From Pseudomonadota bacterium (lineage in GTDB: Bacteria; Pseudomonadota; Gammaproteobacteria; Steroidobacterales; Steroidobacteraceae), in contig QGVD01000013.1 of the NCBI GenBank assembly GCA_003242685.1, forward strand, positions 1-64,000: a stretch of 64,000 nucleotides of DNA. The letters are read 5' to 3'. Position 1 is the stretch's first letter; each line of letters opens with the position of its first letter. Positions 34,791 to 44,242 of this stretch are shown piece by piece. The notes under the pieces were generated by a model. It searched no databases, had not been told where the DNA came from, and saw only the letters and a program-made list of their open reading frames with translations. The translations under genes were made by a program, and so were the position numbers.

Positions 34791-36767
34791 CTAGCCCGCT
34801 GCGGCGGACGCCGAAGCCTGCGACGCGTTCGCACGCTCATCGGCGGGCGCGAACGGCGGCAGCGGACAGTGCAGCAGCGCGCACACCGTGCGCAGCAGCT
34901 CGGACTCACCGACACTCATCCATCCATCGTGCGCGATGGTGCGCACCAGCCCCTCGACGACCAGCTCCTTCGCAGGTGCCTGCAGACGGTCGAGTCTCGC
35001 AAGCGCCATGTCGAGCGCGCTCGTCCAGTCGGTGATCGCGGCATAAGGCGGGCGATGCCGCGGCAGCACGCGCGAGATGCCCGCTTCGTAGGCCATGCGC
35101 GCCGCGGCTTCGTTCTCCGCACCCGATCGCGCCAGCACGGCGAAGAGCACGTGGAGATCGTGCTCGACCTGCGCGAGCGTGAGCCTTCCGTGCGGCGGGC
35201 GCGCCTGCAGGTCGTCTTCGATCAGCCGCTCGAGGAGCCGCGCGAGACAGAACTCGAAGATCTCGATGCGCGCATCGGCCACGATGAGCGCATGGGCGAG
35301 GCGTGCGAGCGCCCGGCGGTCGGCGAGCGGCAGAGCGCGCAGCGCCGGAAACGCTTCCTGCAGCGCCGGCAGACGCAGCAGCGGCGCAAGTCGATCGACA
35401 TGCACGGCCGCACGCTCGACGGCCGCGGCTTCCTCGGCTCCGCGTGCATCCGCAAGGAGGCGGAGCTGTCGCGCGCGGACCTGAGGGATGTGGCTCAAAA
35501 GGAGCGCAAGCACGAGCGCGCCCGCACGATCCGGCGACCCGGTGAGCTCGCGCACCTCGGGCGGCAAGGCAAGGTGGATCGCGTGTGCCCGGCGCACGTC
35601 GAGGTCGTCCGGATTGCCGACGCACGCCGCGATCCTTTCCGGCTGCGCGGCGATCGGCTCGGCGACATCCGACGACTCGGTGAGCCTCGCCACGCCGGGC
35701 GCATCCATCGTGCCGCCGGACGTCAGCATCGAAAGCGCCTCGAGCCTCTCGAGCTCGCGCACGTCGAAGTGCGGATCGAGCGCCCGGATGCGCTCGACGA
35801 GCGGCGGATGCGTGGCGAACAGGCGCCTCGTCAGTCCCGCCGCGAACAGCATGTGTGCGACGTTCTCCGCGTCGACTGCAGTGAGACGCGATCCGGCAGG
35901 CAGAGCGGCGATGGCGAGCAGCGCCCGCTTGAGTCCCTGAGGATTGCGGGTGAACTGCACCGCCGATGCATCGGCCAGCCGCTCCCGCTGTCGCGAAACC
36001 GCGGCCTGCAGGATGCGGCCGGAGAGCAGTCCCACGTAACCGATCACGACCAGCGCGAGCCCGGTCGCCACGATCAGCGGCGCACCGCGATCCCGGGCGC
36101 GATGGGAACCGCGCAGAATGGTGCGTCCGATGAACGTCAGCACGAACAGGCCGAACAGCCAGCCGATGAGCTGCACGTTGAGACGCATGTCGCCGTTGAG
36201 GATGTGGCTGAACTCGTGCGCGATCACGCCCTGGAGCTGCTCGCGGTCGAGCCGCTCGAGCGCGCCGCGCGTCACGGCCACCGCCGCGTTCGCCGGCGTG
36301 TGCCCCGCCGCGAAAGCATTGATGCCCGCCTCGTGCTCGAGAACGTACACCTCCGGCACCGGAACACCCGATGCGATCGCCATTTCCTCGACGACGTTGA
36401 GCAGACGCCGCAGGCGGAGATCCGTCGTGTCGCGCCCGACGCGCACTCCGCCCAGCGCGCGCGCGACCGCGCCGCCGCCTGCGCGCAACTGGAGTGACTT
36501 GAAGAGACTCGCGAGCACCAGCACCGCGAGCACGATCAGCGTGCAGGTCGCCGCGATCCCCGGATTGAGTCGCGCGAACTCGAAGGGCGTGAGCACGGGG
36601 AAGCCCGACTGCGCGATGGCGAGCACCCAGAACAGCACCGCATCGAGCGCGAGGACGACGGCCGTGAGCGCGAGCGCGAAGCCGAGAACGAGCAGACGCG
36701 TCTGACGCCGTGCGGCGGCCTGGCGGGCGAAGAAGTCCACGGCCGGTGGATGCGCCTCGCGGCGCAT
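34791..36767 (-). CDS. Membrane M48-family metalloprotease
   Basis: The 658-aa protein is an HtpX/Ste24-like zinc protease of the inner membrane. Helices lie at about 25-51, 71-90, 200-216 and 230-250; the zinc motif HEFSH is at 184-188 with the third ligand Glu262 in RERLADAS. HtpX normally ends near 300 aa; here some 350 residues follow, alpha-helical and alanine/leucine rich, resembling a TerB-like helical domain. It ends 9 nt from the convergent acyltransferase gene and follows lemA by 4 nt. Confidence 0.85.
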   Translation of the reverse strand: MRREAHPPAVDFFARQAAARRQTRLLVLGFALALTAVVLALDAVLFWVLAIAQSGFPVLTPFEFARLNPGIAATCTLIVLAVLVLASLFKSLQLRAGGGAVARALGGVRVGRDTTDLRLRRLLNVVEEMAIASGVPVPEVYVLEHEAGINAFAAGHTPANAAVAVTRGALERLDREQLQGVIAHEFSHILNGDMRLNVQLIGWLFGLFVLTFIGRTILRGSHRARDRGAPLIVATGLALVVIGYVGLLSGRILQAAVSRQRERLADASAVQFTRNPQGLKRALLAIAALPAGSRLTAVDAENVAHMLFAAGLTRRLFATHPPLVERIRALDPHFDVRELERLEALSMLTSGGTMDAPGVARLTESSDVAEPIAAQPERIAACVGNPDDLDVRRAHAIHLALPPEVRELTGSPDRAGALVLALLLSHIPQVRARQLRLLADARGAEEAAAVERAAVHVDRLAPLLRLPALQEAFPALRALPLADRRALARLAHALIVADARIEIFEFCLARLLERLIEDDLQARPPHGRLTLAQVEHDLHVLFAVLARSGAENEAAARMAYEAGISRVLPRHRPPYAAITDWTSALDMALARLDRLQAPAKELVVEGLVRTIAHDGWMSVGESELLRTVCALLHCPLPPFAPADERANASQASASAAAG

Positions 36768-36771
36768 GCTC

Positions 36772-37356
36772 TCAGTTGAAGCTCACCTTCGGCGCCTCGC
36801 GCGCCTCGGGCCTGCCGATGTCGAGGAGCTGCGCGGGCTGGAATCCGAAGAGGTTGGCGACGATGCTGCCCGGGAACATCTCGCGCCGGTTGTTGTAGCT
36901 CATCACGGCGTCGTTGTACGCCTGCCGCGCGAACGCGACCCGGTTCTCCGTGGAGGTGAGCTCCTCGGCGAGCTGCATCATCGGCTGACTCGCCTTGAGA
37001 TCCGGGTAGGCCTCCACGAGCGCGAAGAGCCTCCCGAGCGCGCCACCGAGCTGCGCATCGGCGCCCGCGAGGCGCTGCACGGCCGTCGCGTCTCCCGGAT
37101 CTGAAGCGGCCGCCCTCAGCCCTTCCACCGCGGCATTGCGCGCACGGATCACGGCCTCGAGCGTCTCCCGCTCGTGCCGGAGATAGCCCCTGGCGGTTTC
37201 CACGAGGTTCGGAATGAGGTCGTAGCGGCGCGTGAGCTGCACGTCAATCTGTGCGAACGCGTTCCTGAAGGCGTTACGCGCCGTGACGAGACCGTTGTAG
37301 ACGGCGACGACGTAGAAAGCGGCCCCTATGACCAGCAGCAGCAGGATCCAGCCCAT
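36772..37356 (-). CDS. lemA: LemA family protein
   Basis: The 194-aa protein has a single N-terminal membrane helix (MGWILLLLVIGAAFYVVAVY) followed by the coiled helical LemA domain (DVQLTRRYDLIPNLVETARGY). LemA proteins often accompany M48 proteases or TPM-domain proteins; biochemical function is unsettled. It is co-oriented with, and 4 nt upstream of, the M48 gene, so a membrane quality-control pair is likely. Confidence 0.9.
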   Translation of the reverse strand: MGWILLLLVIGAAFYVVAVYNGLVTARNAFRNAFAQIDVQLTRRYDLIPNLVETARGYLRHERETLEAVIRARNAAVEGLRAAASDPGDATAVQRLAGADAQLGGALGRLFALVEAYPDLKASQPMMQLAEELTSTENRVAFARQAYNDAVMSYNNRREMFPGSIVANLFGFQPAQLLDIGRPEAREAPKVSFN

Positions 37357-37514
37357 GTGCCCCCCGTTCCCGGTCCGTCACACACACATATTAGTAGTGG
37401 CGCTCACGCACGGCAGCGTGCCCCGCGTGCTCACACCCGACAGGCACGAGCCATTCCTGCGCCGGTCGATCACGCACGACACTACAGCCGGGCCGGCTTA
37501 AGTCAACTCGCACG

Positions 37515-37530
37515 TGTGAACTCGATCACA
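37515..37530 (+). promoter_or_regulatory. CRP/Vfr/Clp-type binding site
   Basis: A perfect TGTGA-N6-TCACA palindrome lies 89 nt upstream of the first minor-pilin gene. Vfr controls pilus genes in Pseudomonas and Clp those of Xanthomonas through such sites. Position fits activation of the fimT-pilE operon, though the promoter itself is not obvious. Confidence 0.65.
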
Positions 37531-37603
37531 TCCGGCGACCGGTAATCCGCGAGCGCGCGCCGCTCGTCGGCTCGTCCCGCAGACGCCTTGCGGACTGGCG
37601 AGC

Positions 37604-38218
37604 ATGCGCGCCATGCGAAACAGGGTACGCGGAATCACATTGCTCGAACTGATGGTCGCCCTTTCGGTGGCCGCCGTCATCCTCGCGATCGGCGCTCCGA
37701 GCTTCGCGGAGTTCCGGCGCAACAACCGCCTCACGAGCGCGGGAAACGACTTCCTCGCCGCCATACAGGTGGCGCGCACCGAGGCGATCAAGCGCCAGCA
37801 GCCCGTCGCCGTCTGTCCGACGGCGGCACCGGAGAATCCCGGCGCCGGCTGCTCCGCCGGCCCGTTCAGGAGCTGGCTGGTCTTCGTGGACGAGAACAAC
37901 AACTGCCAGCGCGAGGCCGGCGAGGAACGGCTGCGTGCGGAAGGTCCGCTCAGTGACGCCGTCGAGGTGCGCTCCAACGGCGTGTGCATCTCGTTCGCGG
38001 CGACCGGATTCCTGCAGCCCCAGACGGTGACGGGTCAGCCGACCGCTTCCCGCACGATCTTCTGCGACGAACGCGGGATCGCGGCACAGGACGGCACGAC
38101 CCTGTCCGCGGCGCGCGGCGTGTTCGTCTCGCCGACCGGCCGCTCGCGCGTCACGCGCGACATCACCTCGGGAACGCTCTCCACGGATCTGACGCGCTGG
38201 GGGTTGGGATGCCCATGA
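37604..38218 (+). CDS. fimT: Type IV pilus minor pilin FimT/FimU (GspH family)
   Basis: The 204-aa protein has a class III prepilin signal: cleavage G10|I11 in RGITLLELMV with Glu at +5 of the mature protein. The body is a GspH/FimT pseudopilin domain with four cysteines. Such minor pilins prime pilus assembly at the inner membrane. Starts at 37,604 or three codons later are both possible. The stop overlaps pilV as ATGA. Confidence 0.92.
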   Translation: MRAMRNRVRGITLLELMVALSVAAVILAIGAPSFAEFRRNNRLTSAGNDFLAAIQVARTEAIKRQQPVAVCPTAAPENPGAGCSAGPFRSWLVFVDENNNCQREAGEERLRAEGPLSDAVEVRSNGVCISFAATGFLQPQTVTGQPTASRTIFCDERGIAAQDGTTLSAARGVFVSPTGRSRVTRDITSGTLSTDLTRWGLGCP

Positions 38219-38730
38219 GCACGAAACTCATCAGCTTCGCGTCCCGCCAGCGCGGCGTCGGCATGGTCGAAGCGATGGTCGCGCTGGTGGTGGTATCGAT
38301 CGGCATGCTCGGCATCGCGGCGCTCTACGTCGAGAGCGTGAGGGCAAACCGCACTGCGCTCCTGCGCACGCAGGCCATCAATCTCGCCAACGACATGGCC
38401 GACCGGATCCGGGCGAACCGGATGGCCCGCGACGCGTATGCACTCGCCGTGGGCGAGCTGCCCGCGCTCGGCACGTGCGTGGTGGAGACGAACTGCACGC
38501 GCGAAGCGCTCGCCGCCGACGATCTCGCCCGCTGGGTGCGCGAAGTGCGTGCCACGCTGCCCGCGAGTCCCGACGGAACGCCGCCACGCACGCGAGTCGA
38601 CGTCGCACCGGCTGTGTCCGCCGGCAATCCCGACCGCTACACGATCGAGGTCGGCTGGTTCGAGCCGGGCAGCGACGTCGAGAACATCTATCGGCTCAAC
38701 CTGCAGTTGATCGCGGCTCCATCTCTATGA
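38215..38730 (+). CDS. pilV: Type IV pilus minor pilin PilV
   Basis: The 171-aa protein has prepilin signal G14|V15 GMVE with Glu5 and a following hydrophobic helix (AMVALVVVSIGMLGIAALY). PilV is part of the priming complex with PilW and PilX. It overlaps fimT and pilW as ATGA on both sides, which implies translational coupling. Confidence 0.92.
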   Translation: MSTKLISFASRQRGVGMVEAMVALVVVSIGMLGIAALYVESVRANRTALLRTQAINLANDMADRIRANRMARDAYALAVGELPALGTCVVETNCTREALAADDLARWVREVRATLPASPDGTPPRTRVDVAPAVSAGNPDRYTIEVGWFEPGSDVENIYRLNLQLIAAPSL

Positions 38731-39818
38731 GCAACCGCTTCGCACATCGTCTGCGCGCGCGGCGCGCCGGTTTCAGCCTGGTCGAGCTGATGGTCGCAAT
38801 GGCGATCGGCTCGCTGATCGTGGTCGGCGCGGTCTACGTGTACTCGCAGACCCGCACCAGCTACACGCTGAACGAAACGACGGCACGTCTGCAGGAGGAG
38901 GCCCGCTACGTCCTCTCGCTGATCGAGCCGGACGTGCAGCTCGCGGGCTACTACGGATTCACCAACTCGTACGCGGACTTCCAGGCCGAGGACGGCGGCT
39001 CGCTCGTGCCCGCCTCGCAGCTCCAGCAGGAGGATCCGCCGTTCGCCGCGCTGCCGGCCTCGGCGCAGGCCTGCGGCAACAACTTCGCCGTCGATCTCAT
39101 GGCGACGGTGCAGGGCTCGAACAACGGGTTCCAGCTCGGTCCCGGTGCCGCCCTCCCGGGCGAGGGATCGGGCTGCGCGGTCGCGACGCCCGTCGCCACC
39201 GCCGACACGCTGACGATCCGCAGGGCGTCGACCGTTGCGACCGCCCCGAGCGCCAACCGCCTGCAGCTCTACGTCAACCGCATCAAGCAGAGCGGTCACC
39301 GCATCATGACGAACGGTGTGGCGCCAGGGCCGGTGGTCGCGGGCACGCAGGAGGTGCGCGACCTCGTCGTGCGCACCTACTACGTAGCCAGAGATTCGGA
39401 AGGGCGGCCCGGAGTCCCGGCGCTGCGGATGATCACCCTCGGCCCGGGTCCCGCGTTCGAGGACGTGGAGATCATGCCGGGCGTCGAGGACCTGCAGGTG
39501 CAGTTCGGGATCGATACCGGTGACTACGACAACGATGGCGTCATCGACCTCGATGCGGATAACAACGGCATTCCCGACGCACCGAATGGAATCGCAACGC
39601 GCTACGTGAACGCCGACAGCACGCTGCTGCCCGGTGCGCAGGTCGTATCGGTGCGGCTGTGGCTGCGACTGCGCGCCGACCAGCCCGAGGGCGGCTTCCA
39701 GGACGACCGCAACTACGTCTACGCAGACGTGAACTACACGCCCGCCGGCGCCGAAAGCGCGTTCCGGCGCGTGCTCGTGTCCCGGACCATCCAGTTGCGC
39801 AACGCACGCACGCTGTGA
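38727..39818 (+). CDS. pilW: Type IV pilus minor pilin PilW
   Basis: The 363-aa protein carries the prepilin signal G15|F16 SLVE and one N-terminal helix. Residues 266-276 (DYDNDGVIDLD), followed by DADNNGIPD, form two aspartate-rich loops of the EF-hand/thrombospondin-3 type, suggesting calcium binding. ATG 38,727 overlaps the pilV stop. PilW joins PilV and PilX below the PilY1 tip. Confidence 0.92.
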   Translation: MSNRFAHRLRARRAGFSLVELMVAMAIGSLIVVGAVYVYSQTRTSYTLNETTARLQEEARYVLSLIEPDVQLAGYYGFTNSYADFQAEDGGSLVPASQLQQEDPPFAALPASAQACGNNFAVDLMATVQGSNNGFQLGPGAALPGEGSGCAVATPVATADTLTIRRASTVATAPSANRLQLYVNRIKQSGHRIMTNGVAPGPVVAGTQEVRDLVVRTYYVARDSEGRPGVPALRMITLGPGPAFEDVEIMPGVEDLQVQFGIDTGDYDNDGVIDLDADNNGIPDAPNGIATRYVNADSTLLPGAQVVSVRLWLRLRADQPEGGFQDDRNYVYADVNYTPAGAESAFRRVLVSRTIQLRNARTL

Positions 39819-39826
39819 GCACCGCC

Positions 39827-40318
39827 ATGCCGAACGCAAGACGCATGTACCTGCATCAGAGAGGCTCGGCGCTGATCGTCGGCCTGATCCTGCTGCTCGT
39901 CATCACGGTGCTCGCCGTCACCGGCATGAGCACCGCGAGCACCGAGCTCATCATGGCCGGCAACGAGCAGTACCGGCAGAACGCGTTCCAGGCCGCCGAA
40001 ACAGGCATCGAGGAGGCTCTGCGGGACCTTCCGATGGTCCCGCAGACCGGCGTGCCCGTCACCGTCGGACCGGTGGCCGTGCCCGGCTCGACGACCGATT
40101 CCTACGAAGTGACCTCGCAGTACATGGGCGAGGACGAGGACATCGCCGGCTTCAGTCAGGGCAAGTTCACCGGTCTGCACTACCGCGTGCAGAGCACGGG
40201 AACGTCGGCGCGCAATGCCGTCTCGAGACACGAGCAGGGTGCATACGTGATCGCGACGGCAGGCGGCGGCGGGTCCATCGGGTCCCTGGGCGGCGCGCCG
40301 CCGCCCGTCGAGAACTGA
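39827..40318 (+). CDS. pilX: Type IV pilus minor pilin PilX
   Basis: The 163-aa protein has the PilX_N-type N-terminus (HQRGSALIVGLILLLVITVL) with cleavage G13|S14 and valine in place of the usual Glu5, a known PilX feature. A GTG four codons earlier overlaps the pilW stop and is an alternative start. The C-terminus is glycine/proline rich. Confidence 0.9.
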   Translation: MPNARRMYLHQRGSALIVGLILLLVITVLAVTGMSTASTELIMAGNEQYRQNAFQAAETGIEEALRDLPMVPQTGVPVTVGPVAVPGSTTDSYEVTSQYMGEDEDIAGFSQGKFTGLHYRVQSTGTSARNAVSRHEQGAYVIATAGGGGSIGSLGGAPPPVEN

Positions 40319-40353
40319 TCCTGATTCCCGGCGCAGACCAGGGAGCAGCTTCC

Positions 40354-40725
40354 ATGACTTCACGCGCGACTTCTCTGTTGGTGATGGTGATCGCGGCGCT
40401 CGCCGCTCTGTCCTCCGTGCGGGCGCACGCACAGTTCAGGGTGATGATCAATGCGGAAGAGGGAATCGAGACGAGCGCGAGCTCCGTCGTGCTGCCCTCC
40501 TCCACCGAGGGTTCGCTGCTCGTGACACCCTGCACGGGCTGCGCACCGCTGACACTGCGCGCGTCCGCGCAGACACGGTACTTCGTCGGCGACAACCCGG
40601 TCACCCTTGGCGAGCTGCGCGCGATGCTCGCGACCGCCGGGGACGTTCAGCTCGTCGTCACGTACGACCGGGAGACCAGGGCGCTCAACCGGGTCATCGC
40701 ACCGTACCTCGCCGGAAGCCGGTGA
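40354..40725 (+). CDS. Small secreted protein of unknown function in pil operon
   Basis: The 123-aa product has a clear signal peptide with a probable cut after HAHAQ-like AHA (about residue 26). The mature part is short, with one CTGC motif (CxxC) at about 59-62. No family is recognised. It occupies the slot between pilX and pilY1, 35 nt after pilX and 39 nt before pilY1, so it probably takes part in PilY1 folding, export or tip assembly; that is inference. Confidence 0.75.
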   Translation: MTSRATSLLVMVIAALAALSSVRAHAQFRVMINAEEGIETSASSVVLPSSTEGSLLVTPCTGCAPLTLRASAQTRYFVGDNPVTLGELRAMLATAGDVQLVVTYDRETRALNRVIAPYLAGSR

Positions 40726-40764
40726 CACATCGGACACCGGCTGCCGAATTCGGAGCATCACGCC

Positions 40765-43700
40765 ATGAACGCCATCAGAAGCCGCATCGCTGCCGTCGTG
40801 ATCGGCACTCTCTGGACGATCGCCGCAGGCGCTCCGGCCCTCGCGGACGACACCGAGATCTACGTGAACCTGGAGAGCGCGTCGGGCGCGCAGCCCAACG
40901 TGCTCTTCATCATCGACACCTCGGGCAGCATGACCACCAACGTCACGGTGGACAAAGGCCCATACGATCCCAACGTGAGCTACGAAGGCCCGTGCCGCGA
41001 CGGACGCATCTACTACCGCTCGGGGACGGGTGCGCCGCCCACGTGCGGCAGCAGCAACTACATCGAAGCGAAGTACATGCACTGCAAGGCCGCGGCAGAC
41101 GCACTGAGTGGTCTCGCCGGGTCATGGACCGGAAAGGCCGCGCAGTTCAACAGCAATGAGAACAAGTGGAAGACCATCAGCGCCACCAACCGCGACGTGG
41201 AGTGCGAAGCGGACGGCGGCAAGCACGGCTCGAACAGCGCGCCCACACCGAATACCTGGGCGCGCAACGACAAGAACAAGTGGACGAGCGTAGCGGGCCA
41301 GGCGATCAGCTGGAGCTCGCAGACCACCTACACCTTCTACAGCGAGAACTGGCTCAACTGGTACAACGGCGGCAAGTCGACGGTGCAGATGTCGCGTCTC
41401 CAGATCGTCCAGCAGGTCGCCACGTCGCTCGCGAGCTCGATCGACAAGGTGAACCTCGGCCTCATGCGCTTCAGCAGCAACACGACCGGCGGCGGAGACG
41501 CGAGCGCCGAGGGCGGCATGGTCACGCACGAGGTCGCGGACATCGCCACGGCGCGCGCCACGATCATCGATCGCCTCAATTCGTACACCGCGAGCGGCAA
41601 CACCCCGCTGTCGGAGACGCTCTACGAAGCGTACCTCTATCTCACCGGCGGCAAGGTCGACTACGGCGTCAACTCGCGCATCAACCCGACCACGCCGTTC
41701 CCGAGCGTCGCCGGCTCGCGCAGACCGGACAATCCCGCCTATTACAAGTCGCCGATCGAGTACAAGTGCCAGAAGAACGTGGTGATTCTGCTCACGGACG
41801 GCGAGCCCACACAGGACAACAGCGCGGATGCGAAGATCACCAGCCTCCCGGGCTATGTGGAGGCCACGGGCGACGTCAACAGGAACTGCGGAGAGACGGG
41901 CGCCGGCCGCTGCCTCGATGAAATGGCCGCGTACCTGTACAACAGCGACCTCGCTCCGTCTCTCGAGGGCAAGCAGAACGCGATCGTCTACGCGATCGGC
42001 TTCGGCACGGAGGCGGCGGGCTCGCCGCGTCTCGACCGGGTGGCCGCCGCGGGCGGAACGAAGAGGGCCTACGCGGCGCAGGACATCACCGAGCTCACCG
42101 TCGCGCTGCAGGACATCTTCCGCGACCTGATCGATCGCAACACGACCTTCGTCACGCCTTCGGTCTCGGTCAACGCGTTCAACCGCGCGCAGACGCTCGA
42201 CGATCTCTACGTCTCGGTGTTCAAGCCTACGGACACCCTCGCCTGGCCGGGCAACCTGAAGAAGTACCGGCTGGTCGGCAACGAGATCGTCGACGCGGAC
42301 GGCAACGACGCGGTCGGCGAGGACGGCTTCTTCGCGCAAGGTACGCGGAGCATCTGGTCGGCGACTCCTGACGACCACTTCGTCGACAAGGGAGGCGCCA
42401 TGAGCCGTCTGCCCGCGGCGGGCACGCGCAAGCTCTACACGCACCTCGAAAGCGCGGGCACCGCGAACCTCACGGCTCCCGCCAATGCCCTGTCGGTGAG
42501 CAACTCACTGCTGACCGATGAGCTGCTCCGCACCGGGGGCACGAACCCGAGCCGCGAGGAGGTCATCAACTGGGCGCAGGGCTACGACACGCGCGACGAG
42601 GACGGTGACGGCATCAAGGATGAGCAGGGTCGCCGCTTCATGGGTGATCCGCTGCACGGCAAGCCGGCCGTCGTGACATACGGCCAGGTGGGGCGGGATC
42701 CCGACCAGCCGGAGCGGGACGTCGTCGTGTTCCTCCCGACGAACGACGGTTTCCTGCACGCCATCGGAGGATGGAGCGATACGGCGACGGGGGGCGGACG
42801 CGAGCTGTGGGCCTTCATTCCCGAGGAGCTCCTGCCGCGCCTCGTGGACGTGTATCAGAACCCCACGACGCTCGAGCGCACCTACGGCCTCGACGGTGAC
42901 ATCCGGGTGCTCAAGTTCGACCTCGACATGGACGGCATCGTGGAACCGTCCGACGGGGACAAGGTGTACCTGTTCTTCGGCATGCGCCGCGGCGGCAGGT
43001 ACTACTACGCGCTCGACGTCACGAACCGCGACGAGCCGAAGCTGCTCTGGAAGATCGGGCCTAACCAGCTCCCCGGAGTCGGCGAGACCTGGTCGCCGCC
43101 GACCGTCGCGCGCGTGAACGTGCCGGGCAAGGCGCAGAACTCCGAGTACTTCGTGCTGATCTTCGGCGGCGGCTACGACGACGCGCAGGAGAACTACGCC
43201 TACACGACCGACACCGTGGGCAACCGCATCTACATGGTGGATGCCTTCTCGGGGAATCTCCTGTGGTACGCCGGCGGACCCGGCTCGACCGGCACGCCGG
43301 ACCTGCAGCTCCCGAACATGACGAACTCGATCACCGGCCGCATCACCGTCATCGACATCAACGGTGACGGCTTCGCGGACCGCATGTACGCCGCGGATCT
43401 CGGCGGACGCATCTGGCGCTTCGACATCTTCAACGGCCGCACCTCCGGTCCGTTCGTCACGGGCGGCGTGCTGGCGCGGCTCGGTGCGGGTGACAATCCC
43501 GGTGCCACGATCGCCGATACGCGGCGCTTCTATCACGGCACGGACGTCTCGCTGGTGCAGCGACGCGGCGCGGACCCGTACTACAACATCGCGATCGGCT
43601 CTGGCTATCGCGGTCACCCGCTGCACAAGGACACCAACGACTATTTCTTCTCGGTGCGCGACAAGATGCCGTTCCGCAAGCTGAGCCAGTCCGAGTACGC

Positions 43701-44229
43701 TGCGCTCGAGCCCATCACGATCGATGATCTGGTGGACCTGCCGCTCGACGGTTCGGACAGCGTGGTGGTACCGGCCGATGCCAAGGGCTGGAAGCTGCTC
43801 ATGGCGGCCGACGGTCCCCTGACCGGCGAGAAGGTGCTCGCGGAGTCGACCACCGTGGACAATGTCATCATGTTCCCGAGCTATCAGCCGGCGCCGCCGG
43901 ACGACGATCTCGCCGATCCCTGCCATCCGCAGGCGAAGAACCGCGTGTACGCGGTGCGCGTCGACGACGGCAGACCGGCGTTCGAGACGCTGTACGAGGA
44001 TCTCGCGCAGAAGGACGGTATCGTCGGCGAGATCACCGTCGGCCTCATCCGCAGGGGCAGGGGCAAGGGTGACGACGAGACGCCCTGTGAAGGCCCGTCC
44101 TGCCAGGAAGAGAACCCGGGCGAGGATGAGGACAACGTGACGGTCTGTCTGGCCGGCGTCGAGATCCTCTCGCGCTGCGTGAGCCCGGGCGGCGTCGTCA
44201 GGACCTTCTGGCAGAAGAACGTCGACTGA
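40765..44229 (+). CDS. pilY1: Type IV pilus tip protein PilY1
   Basis: The 1154-aa secreted protein begins with a signal peptide (to about ALA27) and a von Willebrand A domain with MIDAS motif DTSGS at 51-55. The C-terminal half is the beta-propeller PilY1 domain. A calcium-loop motif DINGDGFAD lies at about 864-872; another aspartate-rich loop (DEDGDGIKDE) lies at 611-620. PilY1 is the tip adhesin and mechanosensor that promotes pilus extension. Two clustered cysteines at the C-terminus (CEGPSC) are followed by two more. Confidence 0.93.
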   Translation: MNAIRSRIAAVVIGTLWTIAAGAPALADDTEIYVNLESASGAQPNVLFIIDTSGSMTTNVTVDKGPYDPNVSYEGPCRDGRIYYRSGTGAPPTCGSSNYIEAKYMHCKAAADALSGLAGSWTGKAAQFNSNENKWKTISATNRDVECEADGGKHGSNSAPTPNTWARNDKNKWTSVAGQAISWSSQTTYTFYSENWLNWYNGGKSTVQMSRLQIVQQVATSLASSIDKVNLGLMRFSSNTTGGGDASAEGGMVTHEVADIATARATIIDRLNSYTASGNTPLSETLYEAYLYLTGGKVDYGVNSRINPTTPFPSVAGSRRPDNPAYYKSPIEYKCQKNVVILLTDGEPTQDNSADAKITSLPGYVEATGDVNRNCGETGAGRCLDEMAAYLYNSDLAPSLEGKQNAIVYAIGFGTEAAGSPRLDRVAAAGGTKRAYAAQDITELTVALQDIFRDLIDRNTTFVTPSVSVNAFNRAQTLDDLYVSVFKPTDTLAWPGNLKKYRLVGNEIVDADGNDAVGEDGFFAQGTRSIWSATPDDHFVDKGGAMSRLPAAGTRKLYTHLESAGTANLTAPANALSVSNSLLTDELLRTGGTNPSREEVINWAQGYDTRDEDGDGIKDEQGRRFMGDPLHGKPAVVTYGQVGRDPDQPERDVVVFLPTNDGFLHAIGGWSDTATGGGRELWAFIPEELLPRLVDVYQNPTTLERTYGLDGDIRVLKFDLDMDGIVEPSDGDKVYLFFGMRRGGRYYYALDVTNRDEPKLLWKIGPNQLPGVGETWSPPTVARVNVPGKAQNSEYFVLIFGGGYDDAQENYAYTTDTVGNRIYMVDAFSGNLLWYAGGPGSTGTPDLQLPNMTNSITGRITVIDINGDGFADRMYAADLGGRIWRFDIFNGRTSGPFVTGGVLARLGAGDNPGATIADTRRFYHGTDVSLVQRRGADPYYNIAIGSGYRGHPLHKDTNDYFFSVRDKMPFRKLSQSEYAALEPITIDDLVDLPLDGSDSVVVPADAKGWKLLMAADGPLTGEKVLAESTTVDNVIMFPSYQPAPPDDDLADPCHPQAKNRVYAVRVDDGRPAFETLYEDLAQKDGIVGEITVGLIRRGRGKGDDETPCEGPSCQEENPGEDEDNVTVCLAGVEILSRCVSPGGVVRTFWQKNVD

Positions 44230-44242
44230 GGAGCCCGCAGTC

